Under the pieces are notes generated by a model, which was not told the origin of the DNA, did no database searches, and was given only the letters and a program-made list of their open reading frames with translations. A program made the position numbers and the translations under genes. Shown in pieces: positions 19,868 to 29,712 of a DNA stretch of 64,000 nt. Numbering within the stretch: position 1 is the stretch's first letter; each line of letters opens with the position of its first letter. This DNA is from Shewanella seohaensis (lineage in GTDB: Bacteria; Pseudomonadota; Gammaproteobacteria; Enterobacterales; Shewanellaceae): contig NZ_CP104900.1 of assembly GCF_025449215.1 (NCBI RefSeq), positions 3,348,001 to 3,412,000 on the forward strand, written 5' to 3'.

Positions 19868-19932
19868 ACGCGGTGAATAAGCGCTATAGCGCATCACTCA
19901 TCGCCGAATTCTTGAGTTAGGATTCGGCAACA

Positions 19933-19967
19933 AAAAAGCCGCTAAGTTATGCACTTAGCGGCTTTTT
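19933..19967. terminator. bidirectional terminator between uraA and grxD
   Basis: AGCCGCTAAGT and ACTTAGCGGCT pair around TATGC, flanked by A and T runs. Confidence 0.88.
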
Positions 19968-19995
19968 ATTATTCTTTCATCACTTTTGCGCGTGA

Positions 19996-20328
19996 TTACT
20001 CTGCGGTTTTGTATTTATCAGCAGTCGCTTTGATTAACGGCTGTAATTCGCCTTTTTGATACATATCAACCACGATATCACAACCACCAATCAGCTCGCC
20101 TTCAATCCACAATTGTGGGAAAGTTGGCCAGTTTGCATACTTAGGTAATTCCGCACGGATATCTGGGTGCTGGAGAATATCCACAAATGCAAACTGCTCG
20201 CCGCAGTTGATCATGATTTGTGCTACCTGAGATGAAAAACCACAGCTTGGTAATTTAGGAGAACCCTTCATGTAAACGATGATTGGGTTTTCAGCGATCT
20301 GCTGTTTAATTTTCTCTACTGTTTCCAT
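19996..20328 (-). CDS. grxD: monothiol glutaredoxin Grx4 (GrxD)
   Basis: GrxD binds a [2Fe-2S] cluster with glutathione and delivers it to iron-sulfur proteins. The 110-residue product carries the CGFS active site (C29-G-F-S32) plus the glutathione-binding elements WPTFPQLWIEGELIGGCDI. The start is placed at METVEKI (20328), which has TAGGAATT upstream; an open frame reaches eight codons further but has no better site. It is divergent from sodB, another iron-linked gene. Confidence 0.95.
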   Translation of the reverse strand: METVEKIKQQIAENPIIVYMKGSPKLPSCGFSSQVAQIMINCGEQFAFVDILQHPDIRAELPKYANWPTFPQLWIEGELIGGCDIVVDMYQKGELQPLIKATADKYKTAE

Positions 20329-20554
20329 TTTAATTCCTAAGTACGATGACATTGACTCAATGCCGCTATTGTACGACAGCTAGGCACAGAACAAAATCCC
20401 ACAGTTTGTAAGGTTATGCCCTACAATTAGTTTTTCGATGACGCCTATCTAATCAATTAGCCAAACAATGATTCACATCACAAATATTATCGGTACAATA
20501 GAGCGCAGTGAGCACGTTTAAAAAACGATAACCTAAGACCATGGAGAGATACTA

Positions 20555-21139
20555 ATGGCTTTCGAATTACCCGCATTACCATATGCAAAGAACGCACTAG
20601 AACCACACATTTCTCAAGAAACCATTGAATACCACTACGGCAAGCATCACAACACCTACGTTGTTAAGCTAAACGGTTTAATCGAAGGAACCGATTTCGC
20701 AGGTAAATCTTTAGAAGAAATCATCAAGACTTCTACTGGTGGCGTATTTAACAACGCAGCTCAAGTTTGGAACCACACTTTCTACTGGAACTGCTTAGCG
20801 CCTAACGCTGGCGGTGAGCCAACAGGTCCTGTGGCTGATGCTATCAATGCTGCATTCGGTTCATTCGACGCATTCAAAGCACAATTTACCGATTCTGCGG
20901 TAAACAACTTTGGTAGCGCTTGGACTTGGTTAGTGAAAAAAGCCGATGGCACTGTTGCTATCGTTAACACTAGCAATGCTGCAACCCCTCTGACTGACAG
21001 CACTGTGACGCCAATCCTGACTGTTGACGTGTGGGAACACGCTTACTACATCGATTACCGCAACGTACGTCCTGACTACTTAGCCCACTTCTGGCAATTA
21101 GTTAACTGGGACTTCGTTAACCAAAACTTCGCTGGTTAA
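20555..21139 (+). CDS. sodB: iron superoxide dismutase
   Basis: SodB converts superoxide to hydrogen peroxide and oxygen in the cytoplasm. The 194-residue product has the metal ligands H27, H74 (QVWNHTFYWN), D158 and H162 (DVWEHAYY). The iron form is indicated by residues such as the AQVWNHTFYW and GSAWTWLV patterns. The start ATG follows GGAGAGATACTA. It is a single gene ending in a strong terminator. Confidence 0.96.
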   Translation: MAFELPALPYAKNALEPHISQETIEYHYGKHHNTYVVKLNGLIEGTDFAGKSLEEIIKTSTGGVFNNAAQVWNHTFYWNCLAPNAGGEPTGPVADAINAAFGSFDAFKAQFTDSAVNNFGSAWTWLVKKADGTVAIVNTSNAATPLTDSTVTPILTVDVWEHAYYIDYRNVRPDYLAHFWQLVNWDFVNQNFAG

Positions 21140-21158
21140 TCGCTGCTAAATCATTTCG

Positions 21159-21185
21159 AAAAAGAGCCCAAGTGGCTCTTTTTTT
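21159..21185 (+). terminator. terminator of sodB
   Basis: AAAAAGAGCC and GGCTCTTTTT pair around CAAGT, followed by more T. Confidence 0.85.
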
Positions 21186-21295
21186 ATGGCCTCACAAATC
21201 ACTCACCTCGCCCTTTTTGCCTAACACCGCCCAATCGCTACAAGTGCAATAATTGCAATTGCAATCATTTGTTATTGTTTTTATTTGATATTTTT

Positions 21296-21324
21296 TTGAC
21301 ACAGCTGGCAAGTTTGTGTCTAAG
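21296..21324 (+). promoter_or_regulatory. candidate sigma-70 promoter of the prkA operon
   Basis: A perfect -35 TTGACA (21296-21301) and a -10-like TCTAAG (21319-21324) are 17 bases apart, about 65 bases before the prkA start. A 14-base palindrome, ATTGCAATTGCAAT (21252-21265), lies 30 bases upstream and could be an activator site. Both are read by eye. Confidence 0.45.
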
Positions 21325-21390
21325 ATTAGTGTAGGAAGCTGAAAAATCAGTTATCCATCCATGACATCACTGGCGTTTCAGGGGGTTTAT

Positions 21391-23325
21391 ATGGGCATTT
21401 TCGAGCATTACCAAAAGCGCTACGAACAAAAACTCGATGAAGAATACACTTTGCAAGAATACCTCGATATCTGCAAAGAAGATCGCAGTGCTTATATGTC
21501 AGCGTCCGAGCGATTACTGCTTGCCATCGGCGAAGCCGAAATTATTGATACCGCGAAAAATCCAACCCTAAGCCGTATCTTTTCGAATCGTCTCATCTCA
21601 CGCTATCCCGCCTTTAAAGACTTTTACGGTATGGAAGATGCGATTGAACAAATCGTTGCCTACCTAAAACACTCGGCCCAAGGTTTAGAAGAATCGAAGC
21701 AAATCTTGTACTTACTCGGCCCTGTGGGTGGCGGTAAGTCATCATTGGCGGAAAAACTCAAAGCCTTGATGCAAAAAGTGCCTATCTACATTTTAAGCGC
21801 CAATGGCGTAAGAAGCCCGGTGAATGATCACCCCTTCTGTCTCTTTGATGTCGAAGAAGACGGCCAGCTGCTGCGGGATGAGTTTAATATTCCCACTCGT
21901 TATTTAAAAACCATTATGTCGCCTTGGGCGGTAAAACGTCTGCACGAGTTTGGCGGCGATATTTCAAAATTCCGTGTGGTCAAGGTCTACCCCTCTATCC
22001 TCGATCAATTGGCGATTGCCAAAACCGAGCCTGGGGATGAAAACAACCAAGATATTTCCTCCTTGGTGGGTAAGGTCGATATTCGTCAGCTAGAACATTT
22101 CTCGCAAGACGATGCCGATGCCTATGCCTATTCGGGTGCACTCTGCCGGGCAAACCAAGGGATGATGGAGTTCGTGGAAATGTTCAAGGCGCCCATTAAG
22201 GTGCTACACCCACTGCTCACCGCCACCCAAGAAGGTAACTATAACGGCACAGAAGGCTTATCCGCGCTGCCCTATAGCGGTATCATTTTAGCGCACTCTA
22301 ACGAGTCAGAATGGTCAACCTTCAAAAACAACAAGAACAACGAAGCGTTTCTCGACAGGGTTTATATCGTCAAAGTGCCCTATTGCCTGCGGGTATCGGA
22401 AGAATTGCAGATTTACAAAAAATTACTGCAAAACTCCGAGCTGTCCCAAGCACCTTGTGCACCTGGCACCTTAGAAACCCTAGCGCAATTTAGTGTGCTC
22501 TCGAGGATCAAAACACCTGAAAACTCCTCCATCTACTCTAAGATGCGGGTCTACGATGGTGAGAGCCTTAAAGATACCGATCCTAAGGCCAAATCCTACC
22601 AAGAGTACCGCGACTACGCCGGTGTTGATGAAGGCATGAACGGTCTTTCTACCCGTTTCGCGTTCAAGATCCTGTCGCGGGTATTTAACTTTGACCACTC
22701 AGAGATTGCCGCTAACCCTGTACATTTGTTCTATGTACTCGAGCGCCAAATCGAGCAGGAACAATTCCCCGGCGATACCGCCGAACGTTATCTGGAGTTC
22801 TTAAAAGGCTATTTAATCCCTAAATACGTCGAATTTATCGGTAAGGAAATTCAAACCGCGTACTTAGAGTCCTACTCTGAATACGGCCAAAATATCTTCG
22901 ACCGTTATGTCACCTATGCCGATTTCTGGATCCAAGATCAGGAATACCGTGACCCCGAAACCGGCCAATTGTTTGACCGCTCCGCACTCAATGCCGAACT
23001 GGAGAAAATCGAAAAACCTGCGGGGATCAGCAATCCTAAAGATTTCCGTAATGAGATCGTTAACTTTGTCCTGCGCGCCCGCGCAAGCCATGAGGGCAAC
23101 AATCCACTCTGGACCAGCTACGAAAAACTACGCACTGTGATTGAGAAGAAAATGTTCTCAAATACAGAGGATCTACTCCCGGTGATTTCCTTTAACGCCA
23201 AAACCTCGACTGACGATCAACGTAAACACGATGATTTTGTCAATCGAATGATGGAGAAAGGCTATACCAAAAAACAAGTCAGACTCCTGTCTGAGTGGTA
23301 TTTACGGGTTCGTAAATCCTCTTAA
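21391..23325 (+). CDS. yeaG: PrkA-type serine protein kinase YeaG
   Basis: A 644-residue protein with an N-terminal AAA+-like PrkA domain (Walker A GPVGGGKSS at about residue 110) and a C-terminal kinase-related domain. In E. coli YeaG (also 644 residues) is made under nitrogen limitation and stationary phase, and works with YeaH. The start is taken as MGIFEHYQKRY, matching the family's N terminus, with GGGGG upstream; the frame is open ten codons further. It is first of a three-gene operon with yeaH and spoVR/ycgB, a conserved group linked to stress survival and, in Bacillus, sporulation. Confidence 0.95.
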   Translation: MGIFEHYQKRYEQKLDEEYTLQEYLDICKEDRSAYMSASERLLLAIGEAEIIDTAKNPTLSRIFSNRLISRYPAFKDFYGMEDAIEQIVAYLKHSAQGLEESKQILYLLGPVGGGKSSLAEKLKALMQKVPIYILSANGVRSPVNDHPFCLFDVEEDGQLLRDEFNIPTRYLKTIMSPWAVKRLHEFGGDISKFRVVKVYPSILDQLAIAKTEPGDENNQDISSLVGKVDIRQLEHFSQDDADAYAYSGALCRANQGMMEFVEMFKAPIKVLHPLLTATQEGNYNGTEGLSALPYSGIILAHSNESEWSTFKNNKNNEAFLDRVYIVKVPYCLRVSEELQIYKKLLQNSELSQAPCAPGTLETLAQFSVLSRIKTPENSSIYSKMRVYDGESLKDTDPKAKSYQEYRDYAGVDEGMNGLSTRFAFKILSRVFNFDHSEIAANPVHLFYVLERQIEQEQFPGDTAERYLEFLKGYLIPKYVEFIGKEIQTAYLESYSEYGQNIFDRYVTYADFWIQDQEYRDPETGQLFDRSALNAELEKIEKPAGISNPKDFRNEIVNFVLRARASHEGNNPLWTSYEKLRTVIEKKMFSNTEDLLPVISFNAKTSTDDQRKHDDFVNRMMEKGYTKKQVRLLSEWYLRVRKSS

Positions 23326-23390
23326 CTTGCGCTCACTAAAAACGAGGCTTTGGTGTTGCCAAAGCCTTCGCTGGGGTTTGGGAGGTGCGT

Positions 23391-24659
23391 ATGGCGAACT
23401 TTATCGATAGACGGTTGAATGCGAAAGGAAAAAGTACAGTCAACCGCCAACGCTTTATCAACCGATATAAGCAACAAATCAAAAAAGCCGTCAGCGATGC
23501 CGTCACGCGTCGCAGTGTAACGGATGTAGATAAAGGCGAAAAAATCAGTATTCCCACACGGGATATCAGTGAACCTATGTTCCATCAAGGCAAAGGAGGC
23601 GTAAGAGACAGAGTCCACCCAGGCAATGATCAATTCACCCGCGGCGATAAAATCGACAGACCCCAAGGTGGCGCTGGCGGCGGTGCGGGCAAAGGCGATG
23701 CCTCGGATTCGGGCGAAGGGAATGACGACTTTGTGTTTGAAATCTCAAAGGATGAATACCTAGAGCTGCTCTTTGAGGATTTAGAATTGCCGAATCTGCA
23801 GAAGAATCGCTTAAACAAGCTCGTCGAGTATCAAATCTACCGTGCGGGTTTCACCAATGATGGTGTACCAGCCAATATCAATATTGTGCGCTCACTGCGT
23901 TCCTCCTTGGCGCGCCGCATTGCCATGTCGGCAAGTAAAAAGAAATTGCTCAAAGAGTTAGAGCTGGAACTGGCAGAGCTTGAAAATATTCCAGGCACTA
24001 AAGCCGAGCTGATTTTGGATTTGAAAGCCCAAATCGAGGCGCTCAAGCAGAAGATTGCTAAAGTTCCCTTTATCGATACCTTTGACTTACGTTTCAACAA
24101 CTTTGCAAGGCGCGAGGTGCCCTCAAGCCAAGCGGTCATGTTCTGCTTAATGGACGTCTCAGGCTCGATGGACCAAGCAACAAAAGATATGGCGAAACGT
24201 TTCTATATCTTGCTGTACTTGTTTCTCACCCGTACCTACAAAAACCTCGAGGTGGTCTATATCCGCCACCATACCCAAGCGAAGGAAGTGGACGAACATG
24301 AGTTCTTCTACTCCCAAGAAACCGGCGGCACGATTGTCTCAAGTGCATTGAAATTAATGCACGAAATTCAGCAGGCTCGCTACCCTGCCGATGAGTGGAA
24401 TATCTATGCTGCACAAGCCTCTGACGGTGATAACTGGGCCGATGACTCTCCCACCTGTCGACAATTATTGGAGCAAAAAATCCTGCCGCTAGTGCGCTAT
24501 TTTAGCTATATCGAAATCACCAATCGTGCGCACCAAACCCTGTGGCGCGAATACGAATCCCTACAACAACACTACGACAACATAGCGGTGCAACATATTC
24601 GTCAAGCCGAAGATATCTACCCTGTATTTAGAGAATTATTTAAAAAGCAGGCGGTTTAA
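23391..24659 (+). CDS. yeaH: YeaH, VWA-domain protein (UPF0229)
   Basis: A 422-residue protein of the UPF0229 family. It has a basic N terminus ([20 protein letters not shown]), a glycine-rich linker ([18 protein letters not shown]) and a C-terminal von Willebrand A-like domain with a MIDAS-type DVSGSM near residue 258. YeaH is the partner of the YeaG kinase and is probably its substrate or adaptor; the exact role is not known. It lies between yeaG (65 bases upstream) and spoVR (9 bases downstream). The start ATG 23391 follows a GGGAGGTGCGT ribosome site. Confidence 0.94.
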   Translation: MANFIDRRLNAKGKSTVNRQRFINRYKQQIKKAVSDAVTRRSVTDVDKGEKISIPTRDISEPMFHQGKGGVRDRVHPGNDQFTRGDKIDRPQGGAGGGAGKGDASDSGEGNDDFVFEISKDEYLELLFEDLELPNLQKNRLNKLVEYQIYRAGFTNDGVPANINIVRSLRSSLARRIAMSASKKKLLKELELELAELENIPGTKAELILDLKAQIEALKQKIAKVPFIDTFDLRFNNFARREVPSSQAVMFCLMDVSGSMDQATKDMAKRFYILLYLFLTRTYKNLEVVYIRHHTQAKEVDEHEFFYSQETGGTIVSSALKLMHEIQQARYPADEWNIYAAQASDGDNWADDSPTCRQLLEQKILPLVRYFSYIEITNRAHQTLWREYESLQQHYDNIAVQHIRQAEDIYPVFRELFKKQAV

Positions 24660-24668
24660 GGGGGCTCT

Positions 24669-26195
24669 ATGGGGATAAAAGAAGCAAAAACACGTACAGC
24701 CTTGAGCGACGGTCCCGACTGGAGCTTTGAGCTGTTACAAAGTTATCTAAAAGAGATTGAGCGGGTGGCGGCCATTTACAAACTGAACGCCTACCCCAAT
24801 CAAATCGAAATCATCACCGCCGAACAGATGATGGATGCCTATGCTGGCATTGGCATGCCCATTGGCTATACCCATTGGTCCTTCGGCAAACGTTTTATCG
24901 AAACCGAACAGGGCTACAAGCGTGGGCAAATGGGGCTCGCCTACGAAATTGTGATTAACTCCAACCCTTGTATCGCTTATTTAATGGAAGAAAACACCAT
25001 CACCATGCAGGCATTGGTGATGGCCCATGCCTGTTTTGGCCATAATAGTTTCTTTAAAAACAATTACTTATTTAAGACATGGACGGATGCAAGCTCGATT
25101 ATCGACTACTTGGTGTTTGCCAAAAACTACATCAGTGATTGCGAGCAAAAATACGGTGTCGAGCAAGTTGAAAGCATCATCGATTCTTGCCACGCTCTGA
25201 TGAATTACGGTGTCGACCGCTACAAACGCCCATCGGAAATCTCCTTTAGGGAAGAACAAGCAAGGCAAAAAGACCGCGAGGCCTACCTGCAAAGCCAAGT
25301 GAACGATTTGTGGCGCACCATTCCCACCCATCAACAGCAGCAACCCTCGACCACTAAGCGCCGTTTTCCCGCCGAGCCGCAGGAAAATATTCTGTATTTT
25401 ATTGAAAAAAATGCGCCATTGCTGGAATCATGGCAGCGGGAGATTATCCGAATCGTGCGTAAGATGGCGCAGTACTTTTATCCTCAAAAACAAACACAAG
25501 TGATGAATGAAGGCTGGGCAACCTTCTGGCATTACACCATTTTGAATCATCTATATGATGATGGCGTGGTCACCGACCGCTTTATGATGGAGTTCTTGCA
25601 GAGCCATACTGGCGTTGTCGCCCAACCCGAATATAACAGCCGTTACTACAGCGGTATTAATCCCTATGCCCTCGGGTTTGCGATGTTTACCGATATTCGG
25701 CGCATGTGTGAGAATCCGACCGAGGAAGACAAAGCCTGGTTTCCGGACATTGCGGGCAGTAATTGGCTCGATACCTTACATTTTGCGATGCAAAACTTTA
25801 AGGATGAAAGTTTTATTAGCCAATATCTGTCGCCGAGGGTGATCCGTCAGTTCAAACTGTTTGGCATCCACGATGATGAGAAACGCAATTATCTGTCCGT
25901 ATCGGCCATTCACGATGAGCAGGGTTATCAAGACATTCGCAATCTACTCTCGCAGCAGTACAATTTGTCGAATATTGAGCCTAATATTCAAGTACATAAC
26001 GTTGAGATAAACGGCGACCGCTCCTTAACTTTAAGGTATGTCCCCAGTAATGATATCCCGCTCGCCAGCACCTATAAGGAAGTGTTAAAGCATCTGCATC
26101 GACTCTGGGGCTTTACCGTCAGCCTTGAGCAGTTAAATGCCGATACCAGCGTGACCTTGTTAGCCTCCTGCCCAGAGCAACCCAAGGCCGACTAA
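24669..26195 (+). CDS. ycgB: SpoVR-family protein (YcgB)
   Basis: A 508-residue SpoVR-family protein. Conserved signatures are visible: MGIPIGYxHWSFGKRF-like (IGMPIGYTHWSFGKRFIETEQGYKRG shortened here), VMAHACFGHNSFFKNNYLF, and MNEGWATFWHYTI. The repeated His/Glu motifs (HACFGH, NEGWATFWHY) suggest a metal site, though no activity is established. It is the last gene of the yeaG-yeaH-spoVR operon. In Bacillus subtilis SpoVR acts in spore cortex formation; in non-sporing bacteria the operon is stress-related. A terminator follows. Confidence 0.94.
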   Translation: MGIKEAKTRTALSDGPDWSFELLQSYLKEIERVAAIYKLNAYPNQIEIITAEQMMDAYAGIGMPIGYTHWSFGKRFIETEQGYKRGQMGLAYEIVINSNPCIAYLMEENTITMQALVMAHACFGHNSFFKNNYLFKTWTDASSIIDYLVFAKNYISDCEQKYGVEQVESIIDSCHALMNYGVDRYKRPSEISFREEQARQKDREAYLQSQVNDLWRTIPTHQQQQPSTTKRRFPAEPQENILYFIEKNAPLLESWQREIIRIVRKMAQYFYPQKQTQVMNEGWATFWHYTILNHLYDDGVVTDRFMMEFLQSHTGVVAQPEYNSRYYSGINPYALGFAMFTDIRRMCENPTEEDKAWFPDIAGSNWLDTLHFAMQNFKDESFISQYLSPRVIRQFKLFGIHDDEKRNYLSVSAIHDEQGYQDIRNLLSQQYNLSNIEPNIQVHNVEINGDRSLTLRYVPSNDIPLASTYKEVLKHLHRLWGFTVSLEQLNADTSVTLLASCPEQPKAD

Positions 26196-26216
26196 ATATC
26201 AGTTTGATGAAAAAGC

Positions 26217-26247
26217 AAAAAGCCGTTTCTCAATGAAACGGCTTTTT
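26217..26247. terminator. bidirectional terminator between spoVR and fadR
   Basis: AAAAAGCCGTTTC and GAAACGGCTTTTT pair around TCAAT. Confidence 0.88.
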
Positions 26248-26303
26248 ATTTAATCCGACTTAAAACAGCTAACTTGCCACATGTAAGCTTCGGAATCGAG
26301 AAC

Positions 26304-27028
26304 TTATGAATTGCCGTCCTGCTGGGCAATCGAGGTTGGCATATCGTCACGCAATTGCAACCACATTTTGCCGCTGTTAATACCGTAGGTACGCATTAAT
26401 GCGGGCACATCGATATAGTTTTTAGCTTTGGCTAATATTTCGAGTTCTTTATAGAAGTTCAACGCTAACTGGCGCGCCTCTGGGCTACTGAAATAGTAAC
26501 GACCGACTCGGCTATACAGACCTTTAAAGCCATTTAAGATCAACACGTACAGCGGATTGCCTGAAGAGAAGGCTAAGGTGTGGTGCAACAGGTAGTCATA
26601 CTCGGCGAAGGATTCGGCCGTGTCTTCTAATTGGTGAATTTGTCCGAGGACTTCCACCGCTGTATCTGGGCTGTTACGCAGCGCACCGCGAAAATAAATC
26701 GCACTCACATTGGTGCGAGCCGACAGCAATTGGTCCACCAGCACAGGGAAGCCTTCCGGGTTGAGATCCGCTATGGTCTCAAGAATGTTAAGGCCCGAGG
26801 TTTCCCAAAAATTGTTCACCCGAGTCGGTTTACCATGTTGAATTTTCAACCAACCATCACGGGCTAAGCGTTGCAGCACTTCACGCAGGGTGGTGCGTGT
26901 TACGCCAATTAATTCAGAAAGCTCACGTTCAGCCGGTAAAATGGACCCTGGGGAAACTTATTTTCCCAAATCGATCTTACAATATACTTCTCTGCAAAAC
27001 TTGCAGGTCCTTTGGCATTGATAATCAT
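26304..27028 (-). CDS. fadR: fatty-acid regulator FadR (GntR family), frameshifted in this sequence
   Basis: FadR represses fatty-acid degradation genes and activates fabA/fabB; long-chain acyl-CoA releases it from DNA. From ATG 27028 the frame reads [20 protein letters not shown] and so on to NKFP, then breaks: four G (26950-26953 on the plus strand) where five are needed for [20 protein letters not shown]. The second frame supplies the rest of the winged helix ([18 protein letters not shown]) and the all-helical acyl-CoA domain to 26304. Corrected length is 241 residues against 239 in E. coli. It is divergent from nhaB as in E. coli. I judge the break to be a sequencing undercall. Confidence 0.9.
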
Positions 27029-27331
27029 CAGCCCACTTTTCCAGTTGTTGTGCTTTATAATGGTCACTGATCATACCAGAGCGGTAAAAAATGGAAACCA
27101 TTGACTGAGGCTCACCTTAAAATCACCGTACAATTGTCACAGAAATGTTCAAAAAAAAGACATTAATCAACAGCAATTGTGCCAATTTTGCCGATTAGCT
27201 CCGCTTTTTGAAATCTGGGTTTCAGTATCTCGTTACATTAGCATTCTCTTTAGGCTAGACTGATTTTCTAAAACAAATGCCAGAAACAATAACCTGTGCA
27301 ATTTTAAAAGATAATTAGAAGAGAGGATGCC
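27029..27331. other. divergent fadR-nhaB regulatory region
   Basis: No gene is seen. It must hold the promoters of fadR (minus) and nhaB (plus), and contains a likely FadR operator at 27065-27081. Confidence 0.5.
27065..27081 (-). promoter_or_regulatory. likely FadR operator
   Basis: On the minus strand the 17 bases read CTCTGGTATGATCAGTG. The core TCTGGTAyGAyCAG agrees with FadR sites of the TCTGGTACGACCAGA type known from E. coli fadB. It lies 37 bases upstream of the fadR start, so autoregulation is likely. Confidence 0.6.
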
Positions 27332-28933
27332 ATGCCGATGACAATGAGTCAGGCGTTTATTGGGAACTTCTTAGGGAATTCTCCTAAGTGGTACAAGATC
27401 GCAATACTGTCGTTTTTAATAATCAATCCAATACTCTTTTTCTATGTCAGCCCCTTTGTGGCTGGTTGGGTATTAGTGCTTGAATTTATTTTTACCTTGG
27501 CAATGGCGCTGAAATGCTACCCATTACAACCCGGTGGTTTATTAGCGATTGAAGCTGTCGCCATCGGGATGACCTCTGCCAGCCAAGTACTGCACGAAAT
27601 TGAAGCGAACCTTGAAGTATTGTTACTGCTGGTGTTTATGGTGGCCGGCATTTACTTCATGAAACAGCTGCTGCTGTTCGTGTTCACTAAGATGATCACT
27701 AAAGTACGCTCGAAAATCTTAGTGTCTTTACTATTCTGTTTGGCTTCTGCCTTCTTATCCGCCTTCTTAGATGCTTTAACCGTTATCGCCGTGATTATTA
27801 CCGTGGCAGTCGGTTTTTACTCTATCTATCACAAAGTTGCTTCAGGTAAAGATTTCTCGGCCGATCATGACCATACCTCCGAAGGCAAAAATGATGAGGG
27901 TGAAAACCAGCTCAATGAAGACGAGCTCGAGTCTTTCCGTGGTTTCCTACGTAACCTATTGATGCACGCCGGTGTTGGTACCGCATTAGGTGGTGTGTGT
28001 ACTATGGTGGGTGAGCCACAAAACTTAATCATTGCAGCCCAAGCAAACTGGCAATTTGGTGAGTTTGCGATCCGCATGTCACCTGTGACTGTACCCGTAT
28101 TGTTCGCGGGTATCCTCACCTGCTTTGTGGTCGAAAAGTTCCGTTGGTTTGGTTATGGCGCCCAACTGCCGGATGCGGTGCATAAAATCCTGTGTGATTA
28201 CGCCGCCTATGAAGATGCCCGTCGTACCAATAAAGACAAAATGAAGCTGGTTATCCAAGCCTTTGTCGGTGTTTGGTTGATTGCGGGTCTGGCGCTGCAC
28301 TTAGCGTCTGTAGGCTTGATTGGTCTGTCTGTGATCATCTTAACCACAGCCTTTAATGGTATTACCGATGAGCATGCGCTAGGTAAAGCCTTCGAAGAAG
28401 CCCTGCCCTTTACGGCGTTGTTAGCAGTGTTCTTTGCAGTTGTGGCAGTAATCATCGACCAACAGCTGTTTGGCCCAGTGATCCAATGGGCACTGAACCA
28501 TGAAGGTAACACCCAATTAGTGATCTTCTATATCGCTAACGGGTTGCTCTCTATGGTCAGTGATAACGTGTTTGTGGGCACGGTTTACATTAACGAAGTC
28601 AAAGCCGCATTGATTAACGGTCAAATTACCCGCGATCAATTCGACCTGTTAGCGGTTGCGATTAACACTGGTACTAACTTACCTTCGGTGGCGACACCAA
28701 ACGGTCAAGCCGCGTTCCTGTTCTTATTGACCTCTGCCCTTGCCCCGCTGATCCGTTTATCCTACGGCAGAATGGTGTGGATGGCATTGCCTTACACTAT
28801 CGTGTTATCGATTGTGGGTGTGATGGCCATCGAATCGGGCTTCTTAGAGCAGATGACCCAGTACTTCTACGACTCCCATGCGATACTGCACCACAGTGTT
28901 AAAGAAGCGTTAGCGCCTGCGACAGGTCACTAA
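27332..28933 (+). CDS. nhaB: Na+/H+ antiporter NhaB
   Basis: NhaB exports sodium in exchange for protons across the inner membrane and helps with salt and pH tolerance. The 533-residue product has about 12 membrane segments and a charged loop near residues 175-205 ([25 protein letters not shown]). The N terminus [20 protein letters not shown] is the family's standard beginning, and GAGAGGATGCC upstream is a good ribosome site. It is divergent from fadR and followed by dsbB, the order found in E. coli and Vibrio. Confidence 0.96.
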   Translation: MPMTMSQAFIGNFLGNSPKWYKIAILSFLIINPILFFYVSPFVAGWVLVLEFIFTLAMALKCYPLQPGGLLAIEAVAIGMTSASQVLHEIEANLEVLLLLVFMVAGIYFMKQLLLFVFTKMITKVRSKILVSLLFCLASAFLSAFLDALTVIAVIITVAVGFYSIYHKVASGKDFSADHDHTSEGKNDEGENQLNEDELESFRGFLRNLLMHAGVGTALGGVCTMVGEPQNLIIAAQANWQFGEFAIRMSPVTVPVLFAGILTCFVVEKFRWFGYGAQLPDAVHKILCDYAAYEDARRTNKDKMKLVIQAFVGVWLIAGLALHLASVGLIGLSVIILTTAFNGITDEHALGKAFEEALPFTALLAVFFAVVAVIIDQQLFGPVIQWALNHEGNTQLVIFYIANGLLSMVSDNVFVGTVYINEVKAALINGQITRDQFDLLAVAINTGTNLPSVATPNGQAAFLFLLTSALAPLIRLSYGRMVWMALPYTIVLSIVGVMAIESGFLEQMTQYFYDSHAILHHSVKEALAPATGH

Positions 28934-28978
28934 CATAAATATCGGAGTTGACTGAACTTTATGAGTTCAGTACAGTCA

Positions 28979-29009
28979 AAAAAACGCCCTACTTTCGAGG
29001 GCGTTTTTT
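28979..29009 (+). terminator. terminator between nhaB and dsbB
   Basis: AAAAAACGCCCT and AGGGCGTTTTTT pair around ACTTTCG. It lies before the dsbB ribosome site and so excludes starts of dsbB further upstream. Confidence 0.82.
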
Positions 29010-29028
29010 ATTGATATGGAGTTCATTT

Positions 29029-29556
29029 TTGACAGCACTCACTCGCTTTGCCCATTCCCGCGCATCTTGGTTCATTCTCACCGGCTCTGCGATTGCCCTC
29101 GAAGCGGCCGCCTTGTATTTCCAATACGTGATGAAGTTAGATCCCTGCGTCATGTGTATCTACCAGCGTCTCGCCGTATTTGGCATTTTGGCGGCAGGAC
29201 TGATAGGTATGACAGCGCCTAAGTACCGCATCGTTCGCATTTTAGGCGCCCTTGGCTGGGCCGTCAGCGCAACCTGGGGACTAAAACTGGCGTTAGCCTT
29301 AGTCGATATGCAAAATAACCCTTCGCCCTTCTCGACTTGCTCATTTTTACCCGAATTTCCAGCTTGGATGCCACTCCATGAATGGTTCCCATCCGTGATG
29401 TTGCCAACGGGAATGTGTACCGATGTGCCATGGCAGTTTATGGGCGTCACCATGGCCGAGTGGATGGTGGTAGCCTTTAGTGGTTATCTGGTCGCACTGT
29501 TACTGTTTATTGTGCCCATCCTGAGCGGCTCGAATAAACCTTCGCTCTACAAATAA
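29029..29556 (+). CDS. dsbB: disulfide bond formation protein DsbB
   Basis: DsbB is an inner-membrane quinone reductase that reoxidises DsbA in the periplasm. The 175-residue product has four membrane segments and both catalytic pairs: C40-V-M-C43 and C104/C130, the latter with E. coli-like numbering. The start is a TTG at 29029 ([11 protein letters not shown]) with GGAG seven bases upstream. The same frame is open back to an ATG at 28948, but that would run through the terminator hairpin at 28979-29009, so the TTG is preferred. Confidence 0.93.
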   Translation: MTALTRFAHSRASWFILTGSAIALEAAALYFQYVMKLDPCVMCIYQRLAVFGILAAGLIGMTAPKYRIVRILGALGWAVSATWGLKLALALVDMQNNPSPFSTCSFLPEFPAWMPLHEWFPSVMLPTGMCTDVPWQFMGVTMAEWMVVAFSGYLVALLLFIVPILSGSNKPSLYK

Positions 29557-29563
29557 TCTTGCT

Positions 29564-29590
29564 AAGGCAGACTAAGGTCTGCCTTATTTT
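29564..29590 (+). terminator. terminator of dsbB
   Basis: AAGGCAGAC and GTCTGCCTT pair around TAAG, followed by ATTTTTA. Confidence 0.8.
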
Positions 29591-29712
29591 TAGCTATAGC
29601 TGTCAATCTTTCTCACCGAAAACACTCAGTGAACTTTGATTTAAGCCAATGGCAAATAGACCAAAAAACGCTAAACTGGCTCCATGATAACGGCATTTGG
29701 AACGCGTAGAAC

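Noticed and set aside
28948..29028. Longer N terminus for dsbB from the ATG at 28948
   Set aside because: It would translate through the nhaB terminator hairpin, and homologues begin at MTALTRFAH.
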